Below, one piece after another: positions 47,793 to 58,814 of a stretch of DNA of 64,000 nt. The first letter of the stretch is position 1. The number at the start of each line of letters is the position of its first letter. The position numbers and the translations under genes are program-made. Below the pieces are notes generated by a model, which worked only from the letters and a program-made list of their open reading frames with translations, was not told the DNA's origin and did not search any database. Source of the stretch: Pyricularia pennisetigena (Eukaryota > Ascomycota > Sordariomycetes > Magnaporthales > Pyriculariaceae); the NCBI RefSeq assembly GCF_004337985.1, contig NW_021940931.1:1-64000 (forward strand), in the 5' to 3' direction.

Positions 47793-49857
47793 CGAAATTG
47801 CGGCGGAAGAGAAGATCCATTTCGCAGCGGAAAAGACAGAGGTGATTCACATCACTAAGAAAAGACACGGTCGCAACCCGGAAATCCGGATTAATGGTAG
47901 AACGGTTACCCCGGTCCAACTGCCGGGCGGCCGACGCGGACAAAGCGCCTCCGGGGCCGAGCGGTACCCGGGCATGCGTTGGCTTGGTTTTTGGTTCAGC
48001 CGGCGGCTGGACGGGCGCCGCCACGTGGCCGAAAGGGCTGCCAAAGCAATGGCGGTCGCTGCCCACCTCAAAGGCTTTGGGGCAGTAAGATACGGACCGC
48101 CTGCGGCTGCACTTCGCAAGGCAGCGGTGGCATGCGTGGGTTCCTCGGCCACCTACGCAGCCGAGGCATGGTACAACCCAGCGCACAAGCAAAGAGGACT
48201 CCTCAAAGCACTGAACAAACCGCTGGTCTTAGCGGCACGGGCAATCCTCCCGGCGTATAAAACCACCCCCTCGTCCACTGTCCTCAGGGACGCAGGACTA
48301 CCCTCGGCCCGCGTCGCGCTGGCCCACACCCGCCTGAAATACGGCGCCCGACTGAGGCTCGCGGACAAGGGGCACCCCCTTGTCAGCCGCCTGCGTGAAA
48401 CACCTCGTGCCCGCAACCCAGGCCAGCCGGCCACGACCCTGCAAACGGCTGCACAACTCCTCCCGCGGATCCGGAGATTAGAGTTGCGCGCACCTCGCAA
48501 TGCCCCGGATTCTCGCACTGACCCCACCGGAGGAGTCCCGAAAGAGGAAGCGGCGCGCCGCTTTATCGAATGGCTGGACATGGTATCACCTGACGATATC
48601 GTGGTATATACGGATGGTTCGGAAAAACACGAAAATAACTGCGTCCAAATAGGGTACGGATGGGCCGCTTTTAGGGCGGGCCTGGAATTTGCTGCAGGCT
48701 CCGCATCTATTACGCCGGAAAGCCACGTTTTCGACGCCGAGGCGATTGGCGCCCTAAGAGGGCTACAGGCGGCAGCCAGGGCCCAGCCAGGCGCCCGGAT
48801 CTGGATTTGTGTGGACAGCACCTCGGTTATTTGGGGTCTTAGAGGCGACGCGCCGCGTTCGTCCCAATGGGCCTTTTTGGAATTCCATAACCTTGTCGAT
48901 TTACTTCGAAAACAAGGCACCGAGGTTCGGGTCCGCTGGTGCCCTGGGCACCAGGGAATCCCGGGAAACGACCGGGCTGACGAGCTGGCCAAGGCCGGCT
49001 CCGCCGGACCGCCGGACCCAGACCCGAGGGCTCAGCAAACCACGTATAGCGGTGCCGGCACGGTCCTCAGAGCCATTCTTTCGAATACAGAAAAGGACTG
49101 GTGGCGTAAAGAACTCTGTGAACGGTCCCCCGCATATAGGGAATGGAAACTCCAATACACACCGAGAAAGGAGCCCGAGGAACTGCGTTTGCCAAGACCC
49201 CTACTGGGCCATTATTTGGCCATGAGGACCGGCCACGGCGATTTCAAAGCCTACCATGACCGTTTCAACCACCAGGATGCAAACACCTCGTGTGCCTGGT
49301 GCTGGAAGCGGACCTCCCCTGAGCACCCGGTGCACTGCCGCTATTCGCGGGCGGTGTGGAGAAACTGGCCGTGGCCTGATGACGACCGGCCGGTCGGGCC
49401 GCCAAACCGCGCCCAACGCCGCAAATTCTTCCAGATAAGCTTCGGGCAACCGAAAAGCTTTGAGGCGTTTTCGATAGCCACCAACTACTTCAGCGCCCGC
49501 CCCAGAGCGGCCCGCCAGCGCCCCGCGCGTCACGAACGCACTTTACGCCTAGGGACACCGATCGTAAGCGACTCGAACTCAGACGAGGAATAGACTTATT
49601 GCCTTTTCACCCATACTCCACGGCACAAGCCGTCAGACGAACCCTCCGTGCACCTTAGGCACGGGGTCGCGTCAGTGAACTATCCCCCTAAGCAGGACCG
49701 GGCCCGAACCCGGTCAGGCACGATCCGCCTCTGCCCTCCTTGTTTTCCCCCTGTGTAAATAAAGAAGATAGAACGCGCGCCGAGATACCCCTCTGGAGGT
49801 TGCTAACGGCCGGCTAACAAGCCGGGCCGAGCCCGGCGTTAAATAATACTACTACTA
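47793..49857 (+). mobile_element. Second LINE copy, 5'-truncated
   Basis: Repeats 45711 to the tail of the first copy with an offset of 2082 bp. I find only three substitutions by eye over about 2 kb: one synonymous (near 48540), one changing Val to Ala in the RNase H region (near 48667), and one in the 3' UTR (near 49793). The tail is short because a pogo element is inserted in it. Confidence 0.85.
47794..49593 (+). pseudogene. Truncated ORF2 (late RT to RNase H and knuckle)
   Basis: About 599 codons, open to the same stop as the full ORF2. It lacks the endonuclease and most of RT, including YADD, so it cannot act alone. The RNase H motifs and C-terminal knuckle are intact. The missing part may be real 5' truncation or may lie in the unsequenced gap at 47792. 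Confidence 0.85.
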
Positions 49858-51715
49858 ACGTTGGGCCCCACATCTCCGACCCCCCTAAAGTCCGGCCCCT
49901 TTGAAAAATGTAACGACGAAATACCCCTTTTATAAACCGATTTAAATATAAAACTATCAACGCACAATAATACAGTCATTGTCAGGCTCTCCCGGTTCGC
50001 TAACCTCTTCTCCATCGTTCCAATCCTTGAAACAGTCCCTATTATTTTCCTGTGCTTTATAAACGTTTTTTTTGCTGATTAAAAGCTCGTTGGGATCCGG
50101 AATCACCCTTTTCCTTTTGACCGGCCGTACCGCCTCCAATTTTGCTTTTAACAAACTGATTTTTTGCTGAGCTTCAGCCAATAAGATATCCTTGGTTTCG
50201 AAGCTTTTTTGGACTTTTGCAAACAAAAGCCGTGAAGTGGCGTTACTTTTTTCGGACCGGGAAATTTCCTGTAGTTGAAGTCGAATATCTCGGGTCGTTT
50301 TAGGGGTTTTCCAAATAAGTAAAAACTGGTCGTTAATTTTTTGGGTTGGGCTTTCCGGTGTTTTATCCCTTTGGAAGCCGTTATTTTTACTTTTTTCGAC
50401 GTTGGCGTTGCTATTTTCTAACAAAAAAGGGTTTAAAAGTGGTTTTGCCAAGTTCACCGGCCATAACCCCGTCGTACGCCAACCAGATTGAATGGTTTTT
50501 GCTATAAATGCTTTTGATCTGGCTTTTCGATAGCAAAGTAGAAAGTTTCGTTTCCCAACAACCGTTGAACAGCAAAACTGGTTTGCAAATCCCAATTAAC
50601 GTCGATAGGCCTCCTTTAACGGCCCAAAAACCGATAAATCCAACGGTTGAAGAACATGCGACGAATGAGGAGGTAAATATAAAAGCTGAATATTATTTTG
50701 GAGGCAAATAAGCATAAACTCGTCGGTGACGTGTGATCCGTGGCCGTCGAAAACTAATAAACGCTTTTCAGGAGTTAAAGATTGGGTATTTGGAATAAAC
50801 ACCTTTTTTAACCATTCGATACCTGTTTCATTATTTGTCCACCCGTTTTCGGTTGCATGAAATTGCCAGGTATCGAAAGGATTTAAATCAGCTGGAAACC
50901 ATTGTTGCTGTACGTTTTTCCCCTTAAATATAACGAGGGGAGGTATAACAGCCCCCGTAGCTGATACACATTCGATTATGCTCGTCCAACCCCGCGTTCC
51001 AGGCTCTTTTCGCTGTAATGGCCGGATTTTATTACGCCCTAACACCAGGCCATTAGATCCTTTGCCTTCCATTATACCTGTTTCGTCCATATTCCAACGG
51101 TTGGCCGGTTTTATAGTATCGATAACGGGATTTTTCAAATAGGACCACCAAGATTTAATTACCTCGGTTGTAGCCCCATTAACCCGGGCATTTTCTATTC
51201 GCCGGGGCCTTTGGGTTTTCAAAATTGGATATCGGGCTATAAAACGGCTAACCCAATGTTTCCCAAGGCTTTTTCTTTCTCCGGCGGCCTGAAGAATTCG
51301 TTCCGCAAAATAGCGTAGTTTTTGATACGTTGGCGGAAGGCCTAACGCGGCCTGCGCAAATACCCAATTTGCCAAATAGGTCTCCTGCTCCTGTGAAAGC
51401 CTTTGACAAAATCTTTTCGCTTGTTGAATTGACTGGGCCCCCTTTAAACGATCGTGAAGGGTACTCCGAGGAATACCCCATTTTTGCGAGGTTTTGTGAA
51501 CTGATTTGCCATTTCTTATGTCAGAAATGGCAGCAAGAAGCTGATTTTCAATGTACTGTTTCATTGGAAAGTTTGGAGCAAGAATCTTCAAAAATCAAGT
51601 TCTAAAGTGAAAAATTCGTCTAAGTATTTATAAAATAAAACAAAGGGTTGACGTGGCTGAGTAGATATTTTTAGGGGCCGGACTTTAGGGGGGTCGGAGA
51701 TGTGGAGCCCAACGT
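49858..51715 (-). mobile_element. Fot1/pogo element copy 1 (1858 bp)
   Basis: Bounded by TA on both sides (49856-49857 and 51716-51717). Inverted repeats of 42 bp begin ACGTTGGGCCCCACATCTCC on the left and ACGTTGGGCTCCACATCTCC on the right (reverse complement), with one mismatch seen. It lies inside the ACT-rich tail of LINE copy 2: CTACTA precedes it and TACTACTATC follows, so the LINE landed first. Confidence 0.93.
49957..51591 (-). pseudogene. Pogo transposase with one nonsense codon
   Basis: A 545-codon frame, the same length as the intact copy at 54.7 kb, is interrupted once by TAA at 50598-50596, where the other copy has CAC (His332). The stop comes just after the third catalytic aspartate, so the truncated product (331 residues) still holds the HTH and the DDE core but lacks the C-terminal 212 residues. 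The changes around the stop are CAC CTG to TAA TTG, mostly C-to-T, as RIP-like mutation would give, but the rest of the copy is not visibly RIP-mutated. Confidence 0.9.
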
Positions 51716-51717
51716 TA

Positions 51718-53327
51718 CTACTATCTATATGCTATATGCATGCGCAGCACCGCGCAACTTGATCCGAGTAACAGTCCGACAGGCGGGGTCTTGGATCGGT
51801 GCATGTTTACCTGGAAAGAAATGTAACACTGCTTTTATGCGGACTCGTTGGCAAATGTAAATACTTTGCTGATCAACGCAACGAAAAACATGTCATCTCT
51901 TGCATCCCAAGAAGTCAACTCTCCCCACTCAAGTGCAGAAATTCCGATCCCAGATGGATAGATGTGAGTCTCCAGGGGCATCATGTTCACATGGTCTGAC
52001 ACCTACTGATTTGGTGAGACTTCCGGCCGACTCTTGAAGCCGAAATCTCACTGGCTTACGTTAACGAGCCCCACGTTTTACGATGGTCGGTGATCTCCCA
52101 TCCAAAATGTATATATTGCGGGGAAGCCAAGACGACGTTGAGACTTCCGAAATTTCGAGCAGCGTCCCAAAGTTGATGACGCTAAAGTCGCGATTGGACG
52201 ACGTACCAGGTGAGCTTATACTTGCAGCTTCATTTACATAAGCTTCTTAATTCAGGACGCAAGATATATTTCAAAACTTTGTGATCAAAAAGTAGTTATG
52301 CATTCGGCGCGTGGGATATAAACACCACCGTGTTCAACGTTAGTTGTGCGCGCGTATCTCTATCTCCGACTTGGCACGTGCAGAGTTGAAAAAAAAATCC
52401 CTGAATAATTGGGATGTCGCAAGGGAGGACCATGCACGAGCTGAGCCCGTCTGATAGAGCATCTTGTTTCATTGTCTTTTGCTAGAGAAAAGTGCTCACA
52501 AGTCCCCACCGTGAGCAATCCGCCTTGGGCTTATGCTAACCGAGACGATGAGAGTGTTCAAAGCCAAGAGACGGAAAAGGCGGATAAAAGAGAGAGACGC
52601 GTGTCAGTGAAATCAGCCCCCGGGAAACAATAGTTGCCGACGAAGACTATCCAAATTGTAATTGTAAAAATGGAAATAATGCCTAGACTTGACGGCTGAC
52701 TTTGATTTTCTATTTCAAGGAGGCTATTTCCGACACCGGTGCCGGTGCCAACGCGGTGCCCGCCGAGTTCCAGGTTCTGCGTCGCTCGATTGAGGCTTAA
52801 GGCCAAGCAACGCAGGAGCTTCTCGGTTCGACTGGTACTGAGGCAATTTCGTTGGTCGCTGCAGGGTACGACTGAGAGGACGGCACATAGGTCTTGCCAC
52901 GGTATTTATGACGAAACCAGGACCCAGATGTTGTCTGAATGGTAATTACACCGCCAGAAACCGAGATTATTCTATGACGAAATCAATCATGTCAGGTTGA
53001 TTTGTTGGTTAAGGTTCGGGGGACGTATATGCCTTGCATTTCCCCATTTTATATAGACAATGTCTTGACAGTATCAAATATGCGTGCCGCTTTTGATCAC
53101 AAACGTTTGGTAGCCCCGCCTTTGGAAAAGAACACATGGTGAAGAAAGACTGGTTGTCGGGGATAAGAAAATGAGCAGCAATTAGACCGTAGTATCGAAA
53201 TGGAAGTCAAATTCGTTGGATTCTGCTTTGTATGTAATCAAGCAGCGGGAGAATTCAAACCGGGGGAATTCATTGTCAAGAGCAAATAGCCCATCACCTA
53301 TTCTGACCAGCATAACAACTACACCAC
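51718..53327. other. No gene; short hairpin
   Basis: Between the pogo element and the MDR gene. GTGAGACTTCCGGC (near 52013) and GAAGCCGAAATCTCAC (near 52036) can pair as an imperfect hairpin. No ORF with a motif was found. GGGATATAAACACC at about 52313 resembles a TATA box but no gene follows. Confidence 0.4.
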
Positions 53328-54457
53328 CTAAACCTCCACAACCAGCTTCTCACCACTAACAACACCCGACTTCAGCTCATTCATCGCAGCTTGGAGACCG
53401 CCAAGCCCGCCAGGCACGACACGATACGGTCCGGGGGCGATCTTGCCTCTCTCCAGCCAGGAGGGCATCCCTACGGTGTGAACCCACGTCTGAACCTCCT
53501 TGGTTTTGCTCCCGCCAGACACCCAGCTTACGTCAAGATCCTTGGGTACGACGACGTCCTTGACCCATTCCACAGGTACCATGGTCAGGAGCTTCTTCCT
53601 CACGCTCTCGTCCCCGTCCGATAGGACTCCAAATACGCCGGCAAGGCTGTCGGCGCTGGTGTTGTTGTCAATACCGACCAATATTCGTTTGCCCGCAGCG
53701 CTCGCAGCGGCCTTTATATCCTCGACCACAGTCGGCGAACGGTAATCGAAAACGAGGCTGGCCCCTAGCTTTTTTATCTGTTCATGGTGCCGGGGGCTTG
53801 CCGTCGCGTACACCTCTCTGCCCAGAACACGGGCGAGCTGCACCACCGCGCGGCCGACTGAACCGCCGGCGCTCCAAACCAAAAGGATGTCTCCCGGAAT
53901 AGAGGATCCGAGCTTTTGTTCCTCGACGGCCGAAACGTCGGAAGGAAAAGGCAGGTCCAAGTTATCAAAAAATGAGATTGACGCGGTGTTGGTAGCTACA
54001 GGTAATGTCGCGGCCTCGTTGAAGCTCAGCGAATCCGGAATCTTGGTAACGAACGCGACCGGTACGACTGTGAAGGTCTGGAAAGCTGCTTGATCGTTGT
54101 TTTGAATGGTTTGGCCGGGTGCGGCGGCCAACACACGGTCTCCCGGTTTGAAACTATCCACGGAAGGGCCCGCCTCGACGATAACGCCAGCGATATCTTT
54201 AGAATATATAGGTCAGCGCGCCGTTGTGCTAAAACGTCCAAAGCATTGAGTCAATTACCAGAGCCGAGGACTTTAGGGTAGGAATCCACCATGAATCCCA
54301 TAGCTTGCTGCTTCCAATCGACGGGATTGACTGCGACGCTGTGGTTGCGAATCAGGACCTGTCCTGGGCCAGGGGATGATATGGGACGCTCTTGTAGAAT
54401 GAGGTCCTGCCCGAGACCTGGCAGGAGGGCGGCGACGTTGGTCTCATTCTCTGACAT
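53328..54457 (-). CDS. Zinc-type MDR oxidoreductase (enoyl reductase/quinone-reductase-like)
   Basis: Two exons, 54457-54259 and 54196-53328 (355 residues), with a 62-nt GT-AG intron; the join makes KVLGSDIAGVIVEAGPSV. The N-terminal GroES-like part has VNPVDWKQQAMG and FKPGDRVLAAAPG. The Rossmann part has LLVWSAGGSVGRAVVQLARV (AGGSVG in place of GxGxxG) and ATASPRHHEQIKKLGASLVF. The C-terminus GPYRVVPGGLGGLQAAMNEL is typical of this class. Structural zinc cysteines are absent, as in the NADPH-dependent, zinc-free enoyl/quinone reductase branch (cipB-like). It would reduce an activated double bond or quinone with NADPH in the cytosol; the substrate is unknown. The gene appears intact. A pogo element lies 165 bp upstream of its ATG. 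Confidence 0.88.
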
Positions 54458-54566
54458 GGTGTGCGCACAAGAGCTGTAGTTTAAAAACCCAAAGTTGTTG
54501 CAGACTGATATAAGAAGGTTTGTTGTTCGATTTGATCATGTATATGGCCGAGTGCCATTCATTGCT

Positions 54567-54574
54567 TTATATAC
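54567..54574 (-). promoter_or_regulatory. TATA box of the MDR gene
   Basis: Minus-strand TATATAAA lies about 110 bp upstream of the ATG at 54457 and about 50 bp from the pogo insertion, so the core promoter survived the insertion. Confidence 0.5.
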
Positions 54575-54622
54575 TTCGATCGATCCAAAGATCCGAGCTA
54601 GGTGCGGTGCAATGTGGGTCTA

Positions 54623-56480
54623 ACGTTGGGCTCCACATCTCCGACCCCCCTAAAGTCCGGCCCCCTTGAAAAATGTAACGACGAAATACCCCTTTTATAA
54701 ACCGATTTAAATGTAAACCTATCAACGCACAATAATACAATCATTGTCAGGCTCTCCCGGTTCGCTAACCTCTTCTCCATCGTTCAAATCCTCTAAACAG
54801 TCCCTATTATTTTCCTGTGCTTCATAAACGTTTTTTTTGCTGACCAAAAGCTCGTTGGGATCCGGAATTACCCTTTTCCTTTTGACCGGCCGTACCGCCT
54901 CCAATTTTGCTTTTAACAAACTGATTTTTTGCTGAGCTTCAGCCAATAAGATATCCTTGGTTTCGAAGCTTTTTTGGACTTTTGCAAACAAAAGCCGTGA
55001 AGTGGCGTTACTTTTTTCGGACCGGGAAATTTCCTGTAGTTGAAGTCGAATATCTCGGGTCGTTTTAGGGGTTTTCCAAATAAGTAAAGATTGGTCGTTA
55101 ATTTTTTGGTTTGGGCTTTCCGGTGTTTTATCCCTTTGGAAGCCGTTATTTCTACCTTTTTCGACGTTGGCGTTGCTATTTTCTAATAAAAACGGGTTTA
55201 AAAGTGGTTTTGCCAAGTTCACCGGCCATAACCCCGTCGTACGCCAACCAGATTGAATGGTTTTTGCTATAAATGCTTTTGATCTGGCTTTTCGATAGCA
55301 AAGTAGAAAGTTTCGTTTCCCAACAACCGTTGAACAGCAAAACTGGTTTACAAATCCCAGGTGACGTCGATAAGCTTCCTTTAACGGCCCAAAAACCGAT
55401 AAATCCAACGGTTGAAGAACGTGCGACGAATGAGGAGGTAAATATAAAAGCTGAATATTATTTTGGAGGCAAACAAGCATAAACTCGTCGCTGACGTGTG
55501 ATCCGTGGCCGTCGAGAACTAATAAACGCTTTTCAGGAGTTAAAGGTTGGGTATTTGGAATAAACACCTTTTTTAACCATTCGATACCTGTTTCATTATT
55601 TGTCCACCCGTTTTCTGTTGCATGAAATTGCCAGGTATCGAAAGGACTTAAATCAGCTGGAAACCATTGTTGCTGTACGTTTTTCCCCTTAAATATAACG
55701 AGGGGAGGTATAACAGCCCCCGTAGCTGATACACATTCGATTATGCTCGTCCAACCCCGCGTTCCAGGCTCTTTTCGCTGTAATGGCCGGATTTTATTAC
55801 GCCCTAACACCAGGCCATTAGATCCTTTGCCTTCCATTATACCTGTTTCGTCCATATTCCAACGGTTGGCCGGTTTTATAGTATCGATAACGGGATTTTT
55901 CAAATAGGACCACCAAGATTTAATTACCTCGGTTGTAGCCCCATTAACCCGGGCATTTTCTATTCGCCGGGGCCTTTGGGTTTTCAAAATTGGATATCGG
56001 GCTATAAAACGGCTAACCCAATGTTTCCCAAGGCTTTTTCTTTCTCCGGCGGCCTGAAGAATTCGTTCCGCAAAATAGCGTAGTTCTTGATGCGTTGGCG
56101 GAAGGCCTAACGCGGCCTGCGCAAGTACCCAATCTGCCAAATAGGTCTCCTGCTCCTGTGAAAGCCTTTGACAAAATCTTTTCGCTTGTTGAATTGACTG
56201 GGCCCCCTTTAAACGATCGTGAAGGGTACTCCGAGGAATACCCCATTTTTGCGAGGTTTTGTGAACTGATTTGCCATTTCTTATGTCAGAAATGGCAGCA
56301 AGAAGCTGATTTTCAGTGTACTGTTTCATTGGAAAGTTTGGAGCAAGAATCTTCAAAATGCAAGTTCTAAAGTGAAAAATTCGTCTAGATATTTATAAAA
56401 TAAAACAAAGGGTTGACGTGGCTGAGTAGATATTTTTAGGGGCCGGACTTTAGGGGGGTCGGAGATGTGGAGCCCAACGT
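54623..56480 (-). mobile_element. Fot1/pogo element copy 2 (1858 bp, apparently intact)
   Basis: Flanked by TA (54621-54622 and 56481-56482) with identical 42-bp terminal inverted repeats starting ACGTTGGGCTCCACATCTCC. It has exactly the same length as copy 1. An uninterrupted transposase suggests it could be the autonomous source. Confidence 0.93.
54722..56356 (-). CDS. Pogo-family transposase (DD35D)
   Basis: 544 residues. The N-terminal Psq/CENP-B-like helix-turn-helix is KSVHKTSQKWGIPRSTLHDR (residues 29-48), and a second DNA-binding region (about 60-130) has GLPPTHQELRYFAERIL and GKHWVSRFIARYP. The DDE core has NMDETGIMEGKG (D169), VLDGHGSHVSDEF (D282) and LPPHSSHVLQPLDLSVFGPL (D318); the last two aspartates are separated by 35 residues, the DD35D spacing of Fot1. 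The C-terminal part is a coiled-coil-like segment with a basic patch (RPVKRKR) and an acidic tail. It cuts and pastes the element at TA. Confidence 0.93.
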   Translation of the reverse strand: MKILAPNFPMKQYTENQLLAAISDIRNGKSVHKTSQKWGIPRSTLHDRLKGAQSIQQAKRFCQRLSQEQETYLADWVLAQAALGLPPTHQELRYFAERILQAAGERKSLGKHWVSRFIARYPILKTQRPRRIENARVNGATTEVIKSWWSYLKNPVIDTIKPANRWNMDETGIMEGKGSNGLVLGRNKIRPLQRKEPGTRGWTSIIECVSATGAVIPPLVIFKGKNVQQQWFPADLSPFDTWQFHATENGWTNNETGIEWLKKVFIPNTQPLTPEKRLLVLDGHGSHVSDEFMLVCLQNNIQLLYLPPHSSHVLQPLDLSVFGPLKEAYRRHLGFVNQFCCSTVVGKRNFLLCYRKARSKAFIAKTIQSGWRTTGLWPVNLAKPLLNPFLLENSNANVEKGRNNGFQRDKTPESPNQKINDQSLLIWKTPKTTRDIRLQLQEISRSEKSNATSRLLFAKVQKSFETKDILLAEAQQKISLLKAKLEAVRPVKRKRVIPDPNELLVSKKNVYEAQENNRDCLEDLNDGEEVSEPGEPDNDCIIVR

Positions 56481-56482
56481 TA

Positions 56483-57421
56483 TGCGGCAATTCCATTGAG
56501 CAAGTCGCGGAAGCATATCGGGATTCGGCGAACAAACCAAGCACTTATCCCGGCCTTGTGCCTCTGGAATCTATGCTTAACGATACGCAAGAAATGGCCC
56601 TGGCAAGCTGTTCAGGTGTCTCAGCAAACACCATACCGGGATTTTATCTGATGGGAAGCCTCGAAGCCGATATGGGCGAAGAGGCATTGTGGCTACGCCC
56701 GGCTACTCCTACTTCCCTCATGGATGGATTAGGCGGCGCATTTTCACCATCTGTGCAATGGGACACTTTTTCGCAATCCCTTTACGGACATCCACCCGTT
56801 CCTGCCTGGTCTCCACCGATGGCGACCATGACCGGCGAGTCGAGCTTTACCGTATTGCCTTACAGTAATGCCCCCACTGGGTTCGACCGTTTGGCACCTC
56901 AGTGCGCTCCATTCGAGGCGGTTGCGGATTTCAAAGTGCTCGTCCCTCAGTACCACGATCAGTGGGTGTTAGCATTGGGCTGCGAAACCCTGATCAGGGA
57001 AGAGGCCCAGGAGCTTGGTTTCAAAAAGGTCCTCCTATCGTCCGACTCACTCAAAAAGTCCCCAAACGTCAGCCCTTTACCTGAGATGACAGTCAGTGTG
57101 CACGATGTTGATGGCCTACCAAGGCCCCACGACCAGCAATCGGAGCCTATTGCCGCGGTTTTAGTCTTCGGCACTCCTTATGACTGGGGCCGGGACTTGC
57201 AGGTTGCTTTGGATCATCTTTTTGCAGACAACTTTGCCGCCCCAGGTCCGGCAAACGGTAGCTCAAGAATCGAAAACGGCACCTACGGTCACTCGTCGAA
57301 ACTATACTTTAGAAGCCTTTCTTCTGGAAGAGCAGAGTCTGAGTCTCTATCGCCTCTTGGTGTTGAGGACTTTGTGTGCGCGTTGCAAGCCATCTTGTTG
57401 AAGAGAGCCTGGCAAACTTGA
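56483..57421 (+). pseudogene. HAD-like (CECR5/HDHD5-type) fragment
   Basis: An open frame enters from the pogo inverted repeat (first in-frame ATG 56465 is transposon sequence) and runs to a TGA at 57421. The C-terminal half resembles the end of HAD subfamily IIA proteins: LGFKKVLLSSDSLKKSP (as in xxYGFKxVxTPxD), AAVLVFGTPYDWGRDLQVAL and GVEDFVCALQAIL. The N-terminal half of the frame does not match the HAD core and lacks the DxDxV nucleophile motif. It is therefore either a chimera or a remnant whose 5' part is gone. Before the pogo insertion the frame would have continued 21 bp upstream, to a TAG. It is not likely to be a functional phosphatase. Confidence 0.5.
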
Positions 57422-57831
57422 TTTGAAGAGACGGAAAGATGATCATGGGTTACTAGCTTTTCAAATTCGATGCGCATCTCTATATGTTATGACGGAAGAT
57501 CAGGCTTTCAGCCTGTACTGGTACTAAATGATAGGACCGCAGTCTTAATAACTTTACTCCACTGCTTTTCTCTAATTTGATCTCTGTTCGCCTGTTTCCA
57601 TACTATTCGAGATTCTTTTTGGTATTAACCCAACTTTAGATTTTACTGCTTGCTATTCAAGAATAAAACACTGTAAAGCTTTTTTTTAAACTACGACGAC
57701 CATACGTACAGCCGGCTGGCCTCTGAAAATAGAGGAAATGCCAACCGTAATATCCGCCCAGTGCATACGTTAGGCCCGCCACAATAAGCTTGTAAATGAC
57801 CGCAGTAGCAAGTCGGCCGAAATTCCATCTC
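57422..57831. other. No gene; intergenic between convergent genes
   Basis: AT-rich. It likely holds the 3' UTR of the RING gene. No other feature was seen. Confidence 0.4.
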
Positions 57832-58708
57832 CTACCGCCGCTCCAAAGTCAGTTTACCCACCAAACGCTCTTCACGTAGCCTAATCAGGCACTCGTAAGG
57901 CTGGCGGCAAAGCGGGCATTTTGACTTGCTCAAGAACCACCTTTCTGCACACGCGGAACACATCACATGTCCTTTTTGCTGTCAACCGGGGTTAAATACG
58001 AAAGAGCAACTTGACACGTACCGCATTTTGTCACCAGCATTTGGGTTTTTTGCTCCAGACAAATTCCGCAATCGGCATTGCGAAAAACTCTGATGCTTGT
58101 CATACCATCCGTCTCCGGGTGGTTTTTACACTTCAGCAGGCATGTTGCCGTAGGGATTTCGCTCCGACAGCGTGAGCGGCACTCGGGACAAATAGGCTAC
58201 AGAGCGAATTGTTAGCGGGTTTCATACAGTATTTCACGGGTGGTTCAGCCTACCCCAAAATGCACAAACTTACACATCCGCATACGACAACGAAATAGTC
58301 GGCATCCCGAAAAAAGGTTGAGCAGATAGAACATCTAAAATCGGTATCGTCCGTAGTCAGGTCAATGACAGGCCGCAGGTTTAAATCCTGCAGGACGCGT
58401 TCGAGTTGAGTGCAAGTTTCCGCCTTTTGCTTTGCAACAGACAATTGCCGATTTGCTTCTGCGAGCTTGACTTCTAGGTCCCGGTATAGCTGAAACATGA
58501 GAGTGGTAAACTGTTGATTGCTGCGTCGGCTGTACTCCAAATGGTGGCAGAGGAGTGCTGTTCGATCGTCTAATTGTCTTTGGAACTGTTGTCGCATTCG
58601 CTCGACTTGCCCAGTGCTTTCTTCGGCCCGTAGTTGACGAGCCTGTTCGCCATCTTCCCTTGCGCAGAGCGCGTAGAATGGGGGAAGGCGAACTGTTATA
58701 TGTTCCAT
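57832..58708 (-). CDS. Coiled-coil RING-finger protein
   Basis: Three exons, 58708-58274, 58196-58022 and 57971-57832 (249 residues), with two GT-AG introns (77 and 50 nt). Residues 20-115 are charged and heptad-like (VERMRQQFQRQLDDRTALLC and similar), probably a coiled coil. A first cysteine cluster has C126-x2-C129, C143-x-C145 and C148-x2-C151. The C-terminal RING is CGICLEQ...KCGHVMCSACAERW...CPLCRQ, a C3HC4 arrangement completed only after splicing. It is likely a cytosolic or nuclear E3 ubiquitin ligase. The paired zinc clusters recall RBR-like designs, but an IBR domain cannot be asserted. Start at ATG 58708 (MEHITVRLPPFY). Confidence 0.82.
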
Positions 58709-58804
58709 AGGCTTTCTTCAAGTGTCTATACCAACCGTTGGGAACGAAGTTGTAAAAGGTAAAACAGATGGAAGATTGGAGCAGGGTCGGGAGAAAAGGG
58801 CTGG

Positions 58805-58812
58805 TATTTATA
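58805..58812 (-). promoter_or_regulatory. TATA box of the RING gene
   Basis: Minus-strand TATAAATA lies about 100 bp upstream of the ATG at 58708. Confidence 0.5.
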
Positions 58813-58814
58813 TT

